64,000 bases of DNA from Cryphonectria parasitica EP155 (Eukaryota > Ascomycota > Sordariomycetes > Diaporthales > Cryphonectriaceae), in assembly GCF_011745365.1 (NCBI RefSeq), contig NW_024468913.1, positions 4,273,671 through 4,337,670 of the forward strand. The letters run 5' to 3'. A model generated the notes under the pieces. The model did no database searches and had not been told where the DNA came from. It saw nothing but the letters and a program-made list of their open reading frames with translations. Made by a program: the position numbers and the translations under genes. Every line of letters starts with the position of its first letter. Position 1 is the stretch's first letter. Positions 32,922-42,737 of this stretch are shown here, one piece after another.

Positions 32922-34020
32922 CTATGCAGAGGTGACGAGCCGAGCAAGAAGAGGATGGATCTGAGAGGTTGTTGCGGGGTCTGGCTATACTCCCTGGAGG
33001 TCTATCGCATCCTGCTAAAGTAGAGGGCGTCCCTGGCTTCCTTAGGGTTCCTGTGTATAATAATAGTGTGTGCCCTGAGCACTCGCTTCGCCCGGCTGCT
33101 CCCTCAGATTCAAGATGATTTTGTGGTCAAGTGTTTAGGATGTGGTTGCCAGCGCCGATGCACTCGTACCACAGATAGGATTCAACTGACCACAACACCA
33201 AGCAGTACGCTGCAATATGCCTCGGCTTGTCTTGTTCAAACACGGTGAACAACAACATGCGCGCGACCCTGCTTTACCCCGGATCAACGCAGCAGTGGGT
33301 CTGGCCTCTTACGCCATCGAAGTCCACAATGGAGTCATGCTTTAGTGCGAAGGTCGCTCATCCTTAAATGTCTGTGAGAACAGCAAGGTCTGTGTAATTA
33401 CTTGGCATGTGCTATGAAGCCCATTCTAGCTGTACATAACAATTGCTACTTGTTGACGCAATTGTGTTTGGATTTAGAATGCTGAATTATATGTTTTGTT
33501 GTTTTGCATCTGGCGATGATGGCTAATGTGGACAGATGGATTGAAGCCATTGCAATGGCCCCAGTTGGAATGAAGGCGACATCCAGTATTGCGCAACAAG
33601 CACATCCACAGAGTTGATGGCACTAGTCCCCTGGAGATTCCAAGGTCATTGACTTTGTACTGTGGTACACTTGGACCAGCAGCTGCCTCTTTCCTTGTCA
33701 CAGGAAGGATCACGCGCTCACGTGCTCACGCGAGTAAGCAGGCTTGGTGGGGCTAACCTGGATCAACATTGACGCCTAAGTCGACACTGCACTGCACTTG
33801 TCCTTGCACTCCGCTCTAATTCATTGCGTGACAGACCATGCTTCAATAGTGACAACTTATTTCCGACGCATTGTGAGGCAAAGCAGTGATACCTCTGACA
33901 CCAGATGCCAATTGTTCCTCCTGGAATGGACGCAACCGAGCTGGGCTGAGCTGAGGGCATACCTACATCTCTTCACCTCCATTCCCAGCTGGCTGTCTCC
34001 GACTCCATACAATTCTCAAG
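32922..34020. other. Intergenic, divergent upstream regions
   Basis: Between the Zn2Cys6 gene (minus) and the coiled-coil gene (plus). The notable motif is a CACGTG box at 33719-33724 with CACGCG on both sides (33711 and 33727), a compact cluster that may bind bHLH or MluI-box-type factors. No gene supported. Confidence 0.4.
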
Positions 34021-35844
34021 ATGGCGCCAAGACAGAAAACTTTTGAGTTGATCCCCAGCACTCCAGCAGGCCTTCAGGCTCCCCCAGAGCCCGGCCAACA
34101 GCACCCTGCACAAGCTCATGCGCATGCCCAGCCCGTCTACAACAAACCTCCTATGACCACAAAGCAGGCCAAGAAGCTCTACAGGCAGGCCAATAAGGGC
34201 CCCAAACTTTCAAAGGCTGAGCAGCGCCGTATAGAGCTCATGGAGCAGGACCGCATCCGCAAGGAGTTCGAGAAGGAAAAAGCTCAGGCAAGGGCTCGGA
34301 CGGCCAGGGAGAAGAAGAAGGCCAGAGAGGAGCATGAAAGAGACGAGCGCAAGAGGAAAGGTCTGCCCCTGGTTGACGTCCGCCCAAGCCAGGACACAAT
34401 ATCCAGGTTTATCAGGATTGGGAAGAGGCAAGCCTCTTCAGCCATAGAAAACCATCTCGACAGCATCAGGGAGCAAGATCTTGAGACCGACTCCGGGGCT
34501 GAGTCTACCGCCAAGGCAAGATATGGACAGCAGCATGACGCACCAGATAAGAAGGACGACTACGAATCGGCGGAAGATGACCTAGAGACTGGGAGGGAAT
34601 GCAAGAGACCGCGATATGGCCAGTTATGTGAGACAAACGCAGACGAGCCGGACCCACGTCCTAATCAACACCCTCCTGGTACCTTGACAAGCATAGCACG
34701 ACAGCTCGATGCCGACCCCTTTCCCCCGGATATACAGCTCAGCATTGATGAGGCCTGGGAGGAGGAGCTTCTGGAGGACCAGCTCGCTGCAGACGTTGTC
34801 CCCATGCCTTTGACGAACGCAGAGGCCCAAGATCCTGCCGAAGAGTCTCCAGCTACTGTGTCAGGCCTTATGCCTACGCATCCCTCTGAAGCCTGCGTAT
34901 TGTCTGCAAGCACCCAGGCTTTCCTCCTCAACAACGCAGAAGACATGTTCCCTAGCTCATCCCAGCAGGCAAGGGAGTTAGCAGATAGCTTTGCTGATGA
35001 TGATGGAGGATTCAGCTCCCCCGAGCACCAGTCTCAGACATCTGGAAGTCGAGCTGATCCTCCTTCGCAGACGCCCCTCGAAGATGAGCCAGCCAAGGCG
35101 TTATATGCACCGGCCGAACCGATTTCTCCCCCCCAACGTCCGCCATTTCCAGTTACAGAGCCTTCCAAGAAGGCTCCCCGTCTCTCAACGCAGGTATACA
35201 TTCTATCATCTCAAGATGACCAAGAGATAGACACCTCTAGCGAGGCTCGTGGCCCATGTGGAAAGGGTGGTGTCGTGGAATCAAGTGCCGTAGACAAGGC
35301 TGCTGCATGCGTTTCCGAGGCACGGACCGGTCAACCATGTCAAAACCCCGGCGGATCTGAATATACTGATGCCCAGCAAACGGCTGCTCAGGCTCCGGAC
35401 AATGATGCTGCATATCAAGCCTCTCCTCCAAAGAAGCGAATGTTTGGATCAAGCGGTCCTGGTTTCGAGGTACTGGTCGCAATGCAGCGGAGTCACGAGC
35501 AGAATCAGCATGAGCGACGGATCCGCGAGCGGAAAAATCAAGCGCAGGGCGAGCAACGTCAGCTGCACGGGGACATGATCGAACATACGAGTAACCTTTT
35601 CATGGATGTTGTCGGAGGACGCTGTGCTGGGGAGGCGAACGGCGCTCGAGGCCCACGAGGAGAAGAAGAGGCTACAGCAGGAGCAACATACCAAGCGGAA
35701 TGCTGTCCTCAAGACACAGGCAACGCTGACTTTGTCGGCGGCTACAAAGGCCCCGCTTCGTCCCAGGAGACAGATTACGGTGATATCGATCTCAACGCGG
35801 CCCTTGATATCCTTATGAGGATGGAGCGCGGTCAGAGGACTTGA
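34021..35844 (+). CDS. Coiled-coil protein of unknown function (607 aa)
   Basis: One exon. Residues 45-125 form a very basic, Lys/Glu/Arg-rich helix (KQAKKLYRQANKGPKLSKAE, EKEKAQARARTAREKKKARE) ending in GLPLVDVRPSQDTISRFIR, a segment I believe is conserved in uncharacterised filamentous-fungal proteins. The rest is largely disordered and acidic. A second charged helix (RSHEQNQHERRIRERKNQAQ) precedes the C-terminus, which ends SSQETDYGDIDLNAALDIL. From 35,606 to 35,767 the next frame also reads like a charged helix (EAHEEKKRLQQEQHTKRN) while the annotated frame there is Gly/Ala/Cys-rich, so a pair of compensating frameshifts or a missed intron is possible. No catalytic domain; a nuclear location is inferred from the basic region. 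Confidence 0.75.
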   Translation: MAPRQKTFELIPSTPAGLQAPPEPGQQHPAQAHAHAQPVYNKPPMTTKQAKKLYRQANKGPKLSKAEQRRIELMEQDRIRKEFEKEKAQARARTAREKKKAREEHERDERKRKGLPLVDVRPSQDTISRFIRIGKRQASSAIENHLDSIREQDLETDSGAESTAKARYGQQHDAPDKKDDYESAEDDLETGRECKRPRYGQLCETNADEPDPRPNQHPPGTLTSIARQLDADPFPPDIQLSIDEAWEEELLEDQLAADVVPMPLTNAEAQDPAEESPATVSGLMPTHPSEACVLSASTQAFLLNNAEDMFPSSSQQARELADSFADDDGGFSSPEHQSQTSGSRADPPSQTPLEDEPAKALYAPAEPISPPQRPPFPVTEPSKKAPRLSTQVYILSSQDDQEIDTSSEARGPCGKGGVVESSAVDKAAACVSEARTGQPCQNPGGSEYTDAQQTAAQAPDNDAAYQASPPKKRMFGSSGPGFEVLVAMQRSHEQNQHERRIRERKNQAQGEQRQLHGDMIEHTSNLFMDVVGGRCAGEANGARGPRGEEEATAGATYQAECCPQDTGNADFVGGYKGPASSQETDYGDIDLNAALDILMRMERGQRT

Positions 35845-36405
35845 ATAGGGGCATATAAGAAGCAAGTCAACGGCTTGGTAGGCGCCTAGGACTTGCACCG
35901 TCCAGGTGTACACAGTCTCATATTAGAGTCAGCATAGCGACAGGGATTCATCAAGGGCTTTTGTACGATCTTTCATTTTAGACGCAAATTCATACCACAA
36001 CAAGGTTATATTTTACAGAAGCGGCTGGCAATTCGCCAGCCACCTTGCTTACCTCGTGCCTCTCTGCACATGGGCGAGAATCGGTGACCACTTGTCCTCG
36101 TCATGCCTTCTGCCCCAACGAGAGAAGCACGGGCTGGAGGGCTTACCTATCCAAGGTAAGATATACTAATTGGATGACTCTCCCCGGGCCAGAGCCTCAT
36201 CAACAAGGGCGTAGTGCAACACATAAGTCCAAGACTTGAGCCATGGAAACGTCAATATCCAAGAACATCCTGCGCGAACCTTCTGCCGAAAGAGGGGGGA
36301 CGGGGGAGTGGGCTTTCTCTCTATATGCGCGTAGGGAGGGGCATCCGAGCTTGACGCAGTACAGGCTCGCTGCCTGGCATGGGCGGGATTGGAAGAGAAC
36401 GAGCA
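35845..36405. other. Intergenic between convergent genes
   Basis: Shared 3' flank. It holds a perfect 7-bp hairpin GGCTGGC-AATTC-GCCAGCC at 36023-36041. Function unknown. No gene seen. Confidence 0.5.
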
Positions 36406-37323
36406 TCAATTTTTATCACTAGCCTGCCTAGTATTCATGTGCATCATCTCCTTGAGCGCGGCCGTCTCTGCCTCCTGCCTCGCCAACCTCAACCTCAGAT
36501 CATCCCTATCCTTGGTCATATCCTCCAGCGCGTCCTCCAGTTCCTTGATGCGGTCGATGCGCTTCTGGCGATACTTTCTCGCAGCGATTGTGTTGCGCTG
36601 CCTCTTGAGCACGACGTCGGGGTCATCTTCGCGCCTAGTGCTCCCAACTTGTCGCCCGGCCCCGGCCCGGCTATTTCCCCCAACGAGCGGGCTGCTTTCG
36701 GAGGGCGAGGAAGGCCGGGAGTGGGTTTCGGGGTTGGGAACAAGGTTGCTGGAGGATGGTTGTGGTGGCGAGGGATCGAGCGTGAGAGACTGAAACTGTT
36801 GAGACTGCTGCAGGTCGTGATTGCTGGTCATATTACGGGGGGTGACGAGGAAGAAGTCTGGGATGGAATCCGGGAGTGATTCTATCAAGGCAGGGTCTGA
36901 GATGGCGGTTGTTAGCGGGCTGGGAGCTCGTGGTCCGTCAAAGACGGCGACGGGTATACTGACCAAAAGAAAAGTCGAGGTCCAGAGGAGGCGCGGCAGC
37001 GAAGCCCTCGCCCGAGTCCGCCCAGGTCTGTCCGAACGCCATCTCTAAATCGTCGTCGACTGCCGCTGGGAGCTGGCCCAGTTGGGACCACGAGTCCGGG
37101 CTGAAGAAGTGCGGCTGCGAGAAGTCGAGATCGAGGTCAAGGTCAAGAGATGCTGTTGGGGGCTCTGGATGGGAAGTGTGCTGTAGAGAACTATTGCTGG
37201 GCTGGACGGAAGAAGGCGCTTGCGGTCTGGCGCGTCGCGCAGCTGGATGCGGATCCTGCTGCGGCCATTGTGACAGGGTGCGAGACGGCCTCTGGGGACG
37301 AGGCCGACTTAGGCTTTTCCCTC
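36406..37323 (-). CDS. bZIP transcription factor (N-terminus unresolved)
   Basis: The last exon is 36896-36406; a 67-bp intron (36963-36897, GTCAGT...CTCAG) joins it in phase to an upstream exon reading back from 36964. That exon codes an acidic activation-type region (ASLDLDLDLDFSQPHFFSPD, then MAFGQTWADSGEGFAA) and stays open to about 37,323, where a CACAG acceptor suggests a further 5' exon that I could not place; the first in-frame ATG is at 37042. The C-terminus has a bZIP: basic region VVLKRQRNTIAARKYRQKR, then a leucine zipper starting IDRIKELEDALEDMTKDRDD. The N-A-A-R-K pattern in the basic region belongs to the Gcn4/CpcA-like group; resemblance to IDI-4-type factors is a weak impression. 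Nuclear DNA-binding regulator; targets unknown. Confidence 0.85.
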
Positions 37324-38666
37324 CTGTGCGGGGGAGGAAGTGAAGGTCAAAGAATTTAGATCAACACTGACTGTGGTGTGACCATCAACCAAAAAAAGAT
37401 GGGGAAGGGGGTGACCTGGAGAAGAAAATCAGAGCGTCGAGAACGGACGATTCGAGATGATCAAGATTTATATACCTAGTGGAAACCCCAGGCGATGCGT
37501 GCTAACTACTGCTGCGCTGCAACCCATTCCGCGACCAGTTTGACAACGCTTTGGCGGCCGAACGGCGCCCTTCGCTGGAAAACGACGCAGTCAGAATGAC
37601 TCATAATGAACCTTTTCCTTCCTCCTCTCATGCATGTCAGAGAAAGAGACAAAACAGCCATGGCGCTTCCATTGACCAGCCAGCACCCATTTGCTGACTT
37701 GTTCTTCAGTAAGAGAAAACCAGGCTCTGCATGTCTGCTTACTGTAGGTACAGGCTTCGTTGACGAGATGTACATCGTAGCTCTTGAAAAGCTATGATAC
37801 TGGCAAAAGACTAGCAGGGACAGAAAACTGGTTTACGAAACCAAACCAAGTAGGTGTGCCCCTAATTTTGGGGGTTAGGGGTAATGACAGGCCAGGTCTA
37901 TTGCACCTGGTACTTTCTTTGCTTGCGATCTACCCAGTTCCGTGACCTGCGAATTGAATGGGCCCAAAAGGTTTTCTTCCAAAAGAAAAACCACAGTCTA
38001 CCCACCATCAACAACTCCTAGGTATTAGCCCAAGACTTGGGTTGCGATATCCAAAACTCCTTATTGGGGAGGTCGGGAAGGCGCCGGCCCCTAGGTGCCC
38101 TTGATTTAGGACCCATTGAGTGTGCTATGCTTGCTTGCTGGGGTTATAGCAAACAAGAGAAAGGATGACTCCCCTCGCTCACTTGGAAGCAGCATCAATC
38201 AGAACCTGCTTTGCGTATTCACACTTTCGACTCTCAGTCATGATGCCATCGGAGATCTCCTCTTGACGCGCAGCAATATCTTGAGCTGCAGCGCAGATGA
38301 TCGCAGCTGCCGCCGCATCAAGGGATCAAATGTTCGTTCTCCAGGGGGCGCTCACTAACTGCACGAGTATCTATGGGAACTATAGGGGGTAATAAATAAG
38401 CAAAGTAAGCGCTAAGGGCATTTGCTCATCTGCTGATCACTAAGCCACTGCCTTCCTTATTCTACAATGCTTCTTCGGCCTACCTAAATTACCACTCAAC
38501 TATTCAAACTGCATCAAAACTTTGATGCACCGTAAGCCACATCATGATACATTTGAGTTTGATCAGGCTTATGTTCTTTCAATGCTAAGTCTCTTTGTCT
38601 TGTGATTAAAGGTCTTACTCTTCAGCAGTCTTCCGCAAGCTTTCAATCGTTTGCGCTCGAGCCACA
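37324..38666. other. Intergenic region
   Basis: Includes the bZIP upstream region and a gene-poor stretch. The GGTTAGGGGTAA near 37,873 is an isolated motif within a small CCCCTAA/TTAGGGG hairpin, not a telomere repeat. Open frames are short and unsupported. Confidence 0.45.
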
Positions 38667-39244
38667 ATGTTCTCCTTCTCCGGAGGCCGAATCGAAGCCT
38701 CCGGTCTTTCTAGCGGGAGTAACGGAACTAAGCGAGTACGATGGACTATCTCAGAAGACCACACTGAAGAACAGACAGTCTTGAAAAGGCGCTACTTAGC
38801 GTACGAGGGAACTCATAGCGAAGCACAATCTCATACATCAGCTTCGGCGCAGGTCCCGAGAGCCACGACCAGATCGATACCGTCTGTTCCTGTTCGACAT
38901 GTCAGCCAACAGCAGAATGCCAACAGCTCGAAGCTCCCAGAGCAATCAGCCAATGCTGAAATAAGTTTGGGTTCGTGCGCATACTTTGTGCTTCAAGACA
39001 GGGTGACTGCTAATATAAATCCATAGAAGAAAAATACAAGAATGTCAAAAGACTTTACTATAACCAGAAAGATGAAATAGAAAGTCTCATTAACCGGAAT
39101 AAAAATCTCGAGTTTCAGAACTCAAAGCTTCGTGAGGAGTTCCGCAAACTAAAGAAACTTCTACAACCGACCCAGCAGCTCGACTCGCTTTCTTCCGACG
39201 CTTCTCCTTCTTCTAACACTCCTCCTGTCGACGCTCCTCTGTAA
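38667..39244 (+). CDS. Small coiled-coil protein, possibly truncated
   Basis: Two exons, 38667-38964 and 39027-39244, in phase, coding 171 residues. The first exon is Ser/Thr/Gln-rich and disordered (TKRVRWTISEDHTEEQTVLK). The second codes a convincing coiled coil (EKYKNVKRLYYNQKDEIESL, NLEFQNSKLREEFRKLKKLL) and a Ser/Pro-rich tail ending PPVDAPL. Family not recognised. The final Leu and the TAA stop fall in a 17-bp sequence (39240-39256) identical to the start of the gypsy LTRs further on, so the original gene may have been longer and cut by a retroelement insertion. Its proximity to transposon debris makes a mobile origin possible. Confidence 0.5.
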
Positions 39245-39256
39245 TGAGCACTGCAG
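39240..39256 (+). repeat. 17-bp match to gypsy LTR start
   Basis: TGTAATGAGCACTGCAG is identical to the first 17 bases of the E1 LTR at 40202. After it the sequences part company (TACTCGTGGG here, CAATCCGAAG in the LTRs), as if another element had entered the LTR at a TA dinucleotide. Confidence 0.6.
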
Positions 39257-39413
39257 TACTCGTGGGCACTAGCCCTCCTGGCCCACTACCTCCGTTCCTC
39301 CGGTAGTGGGTGCCAAAACCGTGCGCAGCCAAAAATAGTGCGCATTTCGATCCCTTTATCCCGATCACACACACACACCCTCCCTCGTCCTTTTCTCCTC
39401 AACAACCATCGCA

Positions 39414-39823
39414 ATGGCTTCCTTTTCCTCCCCCAGGGCCGAATCTGACTCTTTTCAATCGTACGCAGAAGCTGCCAGCAGTTTCGTAGCCATTCAGGCC
39501 CAAGAAGATGCTGCCTACGAGGCATTCAAGGTTGCCCTTAATGCGTGGCAGATGCGTCGAGGGCGCAATCGCCCACTACAAGGCCCACGAGAAGACCCGA
39601 AGCCCCTCAAGCTCTTAAGAACTTCTCTACGATCTTTTGCTAAGAGTATACTATACAGCGAATCAGGGCTGAGAAAGCATGTTGCAGTATTGCATCAGAA
39701 AAGCCTTCCTGCCTACTCAACGAAATCTCGAGGCTGTCCACCAGCTCTTGAGCTCTGGGAAGATGAAGCTCTTGTCAGATATGTAATAAGGCTTGACGTT
39801 GGTTGCTTTCCTTCTCTAAGTGT
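39414..39823 (+). pseudogene. Pogo/Fot1-like transposase, N-terminal fragment
   Basis: Open from ATG 39414. Residues up to about 135 look like the N-terminal DNA-binding half of a pogo/Fot1-family transposase: an AYEAFKVALNAW helix, then a helix-turn-helix-like LRSFAKSILYSESGLRKHVA, then a CENP-B-type start WEDEALVRYVIRLDVGCFPS. At 39,824 the frame runs into an LTR-like sequence and the homology stops, so the catalytic DDE domain is missing. The middle (RRGRNRPLQGPREDPKPLKL) is less convincing and an adjacent frame reads IAHYKAHEKTRS, suggesting local frameshifts. The family call rests on motif shape. Confidence 0.5.
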
Positions 39824-39981
39824 TATGACCCATCCGACATGCAGGTCACAGGACAGGCCCCGCCAACAAAGGAACCAACAATTGCAGTTTGAAGGATAAA
39901 CACGCCCAACCAAGATTAGGTAATCAAGGGTTAGGGTTAATACAGGCCAACCAATCAGAGGAGCTTACCAGTGCTCATCAG
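39824..39981 (-). repeat. Diverged LTR-like fragment in opposite orientation
   Basis: Starts TGTTATGACCCATCCGACATGCAGGTC-like, the reverse complement of the end of the gypsy LTRs (compare 61,790-61,823) over about 36 bp, and later shares AATCAAGGGTTAGGGTTA with the same LTR. It ends near CAGTGCTCATCA, matching the complement of the LTR start. It is much shorter than the 442-bp LTRs, so it is either internally deleted or a related family. It cuts the transposase frame. Confidence 0.5.
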
Positions 39982-40008
39982 GCTTCAGTAAGCAGCAGTA
40001 AGCCTCAG

Positions 40009-40201
40009 TATAATGATATGCACTGCAATATCCGAAGATCTGAAGTACACAAAAGGTTTATGCTAATAAGAGCGGTGTCAAAGTAGAATCCACTGAATAC
40101 GGAAATATAACTGTAATCCGTGCAAGTGCTAATCATTCGCCTTTGGGGCTATTCAAGTATATAACAAATGAATACTTAGATTGATGACTGAAGAGCTATG
40201 T
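40009..40201 (+). repeat. Truncated gypsy-type LTR fragment
   Basis: TATAATGATATGCACTGCAATATCCGAAG-like start and later GGTTTATGCTAATAAGAGCG, CCTTTGGGGCTA and TACTTAGATTGATGACTGAAGAGCTA match the first half of the E1-E3 LTRs in the same orientation. It breaks off exactly at 40201, where E1 begins, so E1 appears to have inserted into this older LTR; its other half should lie beyond the right edge of the window. Confidence 0.65.
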
Positions 40202-40654
40202 TGTAATGAGCACTGCAGCAATCCGAAGATTCCTAAGTACACGAGGAGGTTTATGCTAACAAGAGCAGTGTCGAAGTGTCAAGTTCTTGAATACGGAACT
40301 GTACAAGTCTTAATAAGCAATGCAAGTATTCACTGCCTTTGGGGCTACTTAGTATAGAAGACTGAATACTTAGATTGATAACTGAAGAGCTATATACTGA
40401 ATTTATCTAATGATAATGAACATGTTCTTATATATCCAGTTCTTCAGTATGGATATGTTAGATAGCAACATATCTAAGTTATTCTGCTAGCTCTGGATAG
40501 CATATATTCGAAGCTATCCTTTCTGATTGGCTATGCTTATAACCCTAATCCTGAGTTATGTAATCAATGCTTTGTTAGAACATTAAGTTCTTAACATCTA
40601 ATCCTTGGTTGGTAGAGCTTATTCTGTGATCTGCATGTTGGATGAGTTATAATA
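40202..40654 (-). repeat. E1 LTR (3' LTR relative to pol)
   Basis: TGTAATGAGC...GTTATAATA, 453 bp, same family as the LTRs at 41579, 48547, 51217 and 61381. The final CA reads TA, as expected from C-to-T change. The next bases on the minus strand are purine-rich (the polypurine tract), which fixes the orientation. Confidence 0.85.
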
Positions 40655-40746
40655 TCATCTCCTTTCTATCAGTTGTTATTCTTAACAATCTTCTGTAAGT
40701 ATCCTAGCAAGTTCTTCATATGTATAATCTTGCCTTCCTGATTGAG

Positions 40747-41364
40747 ATGTCGAATAGAATCAACAAACCTTGTTCTTATGCTGAGAAGATTAGATAAAAG
40801 AATTCTTTTCTTTCCTTAATTCTTCAAAATGCTATTATTATATCTTCTTATTCCTTCTATAAGGATTGTGATATTCAGTCTTGTTAAGTCTCCATTAAGG
40901 ATTTCTCTTGCTACACTGAATGTATCCGCCTGGATTGCTCTTAATGCAATGTTTAAGAGTTGAGCGCAGCGGAAATTCGTTAGATAGGCATTCAATACCA
41001 ATGCTTGGAGAACCAACTCGAGAATGCTGAGAAGCAGCTGTACAATGCTGCTGCAGAGATAGGATGTTTGCGGAAGCAGAAGCGTCTATAGTTTGAGAGG
41101 ATAATGAAAGCTATTTATTGAGGCCTTTCTAGTATGGAGGAGTTGGAATGTAAGAAAGCTGAGAAGGAGCGAGCTTGCATTGCTGCTGGGGTTCGTTCTG
41201 TGGTTGCAGAGGAATCTGCTGTGATTGCTGGAGATTCTTCTTTTGAGAGTTTTAACTGGAATTCCGTGGATGTAGGAAATGCAGTGGTGGATTAGTTGGA
41301 TTTCCTGGAGGGCGAGGTCTCTGAAGCCTCTGGATCTTGGTTTGGGGCGAAGCGATTATCTTAG
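40747..41364 (+). pseudogene. Antisense ORF of gypsy family, copy in E1
   Basis: Plus-strand frame between the 3' LTR and the end of pol. It is interrupted by TAG/TGA codons that look like mutated CAG/CGA (for example after LRKQKRL and after NAVVD). Recognisable parts are the helical ENAEKQLYNAAAEIGCLRKQ, then SSMEELECKKAEKERACIAA, then the block GDSSFESFNWNSVDVGNAVV and a final GAKRLS. The same order is seen at 42,111 and 51,750. Function unknown. Confidence 0.55.
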
Positions 41365-41578
41365 GTGCTAGCTTTTCTTTTCCAATATTCAGCTATCTTT
41401 TCCTAAGCATTTTCAATATTCTCTCATAATTTCCATGAATTTTCATTTGCTGAATAATCTTTTCATTTGATGAGATATTTCTTTATATTATCTGTATTTC
41501 TATGCTTAAGAATTTTTTCTATCTTATATTCTGATTTATTATTTTCTACTTCTGCTATATTATTTGTTAGTATTTTCT

Positions 41579-42020
41579 TATAATGAGCACTGCAGCAATC
41601 CGAAGATTCCTAAATACACGAAGAGTTTATGCTAATAAGAGCGATATCAAAGTATTAAGTTCTTGAATATAGAACTGTATAAGTTCTAATAAGCAATGCA
41701 AGTATTCATTGCCTTTGAAGCTACTCAGTATATTAAACTGAATACTTAGATTAACAACTGAAGAACTATCTAAAGAAAATCTATCTAATAGTAGGAAATG
41801 TAAATCTTCATATACTTGGTTCTTCAGTCCGAATAGATAGAATTAATGCTGATTCCATCAATTCTCTCATTAACAGAATAGATATTGATTGTATCTATCC
41901 GCTAATAACTCTATTCCTAAATTATATAATCAATACTTTATTAGAATATTGAATTCTTGATATCTGATTCCTATTACTCGTAATCTATTCTGTAATCTGT
42001 ATATTGAATGAGTTATAACA
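41579..42020 (-). repeat. E2 3' LTR
   Basis: 442 bp, TATAATGAGC...GTTATAACA; the first TG has become TA. It pairs with 48547-48988. Confidence 0.9.
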
Positions 42021-42110
42021 TTATCTTCCTTCTATTAGTTATTATTTCCAACGATCTTTTGTAAGTATTCTAATAAATCTTCTATTTGTAATCTTGCTTT
42101 TCTAATCAAG

Positions 42111-42737
42111 ATGTTGAACAGAGTTAGTTCTCGTTATATTATTAAGCCTTATTCTCGTTCTTCGCAGAAATCATTCCTTCTTTCTGCTATAGCTACTTTC
42201 GGTTCTCTTTCGCTTATGCTTTGCTCATACTATAAAGATTATAATCTTTTAGCTGAATACAAGATTGCTAAGTTCGAATCTTTCTATTATTAAATCTGCA
42301 TGTATCTGAGTTTATTAAATTGCAATATTCATAGCCTAATACTTATACAATTGAATTATATAATTGCTTAATACTATTGCTTAGAGATGAAGATAGAAAT
42401 GATTAAAGAGGAAGCTGCTAAGCTAAATGCTAAACTTCTTAGGCTGTATAAGCAGAAAAGGATATAATACGAAAAGATAATGCATGCTATTTATTAGGAT
42501 ATTGATAATATAGAGAAGCTGGAAAGAGTAAAGGCAAAAAAGCGAGCTTGCATCGCTACTGGGATTTGTTCTGTAGTTGTAAAGGAATCTGCTGTAATTA
42601 CTAGAGATTCTTCTTTTAAGGGTTTTGATTGGAATTCTGTAGATCTGAGGAATTCTATAGTAGATTGGTTGAGCTTTCTGAAGAGTAAGATTCTTAAGGC
42701 TTCTGGGTTTCGGTTCGGGATGAAGCGATTGTCTTAG
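42111..42737 (+). pseudogene. Antisense ORF of gypsy family, copy in E2
   Basis: About 208 codons on the plus strand, opposite to pol, starting MLNRVSSRYIIKPYSRSSQK about 90 bp past the LTR. It continues with LLAEYKIAKFESF, a coiled-coil-like EAAKLNAKLLRLYKQKR, then RDSSFKGFDWNSVDLRNSIV and GMKRLS. A handful of stops interrupt it, all of the TAA/TAG kind expected from mutated CAA/CAG. It is collinear with the copies in E1 and E3. Confidence 0.55.

Noticed and set aside
37856..37885. TTAGGGG as telomere-like sequence
   Set aside because: Single copy inside a small hairpin; no tandem array. The same applies to GGGTTAGGGTTA near 39,930, which is part of an LTR.
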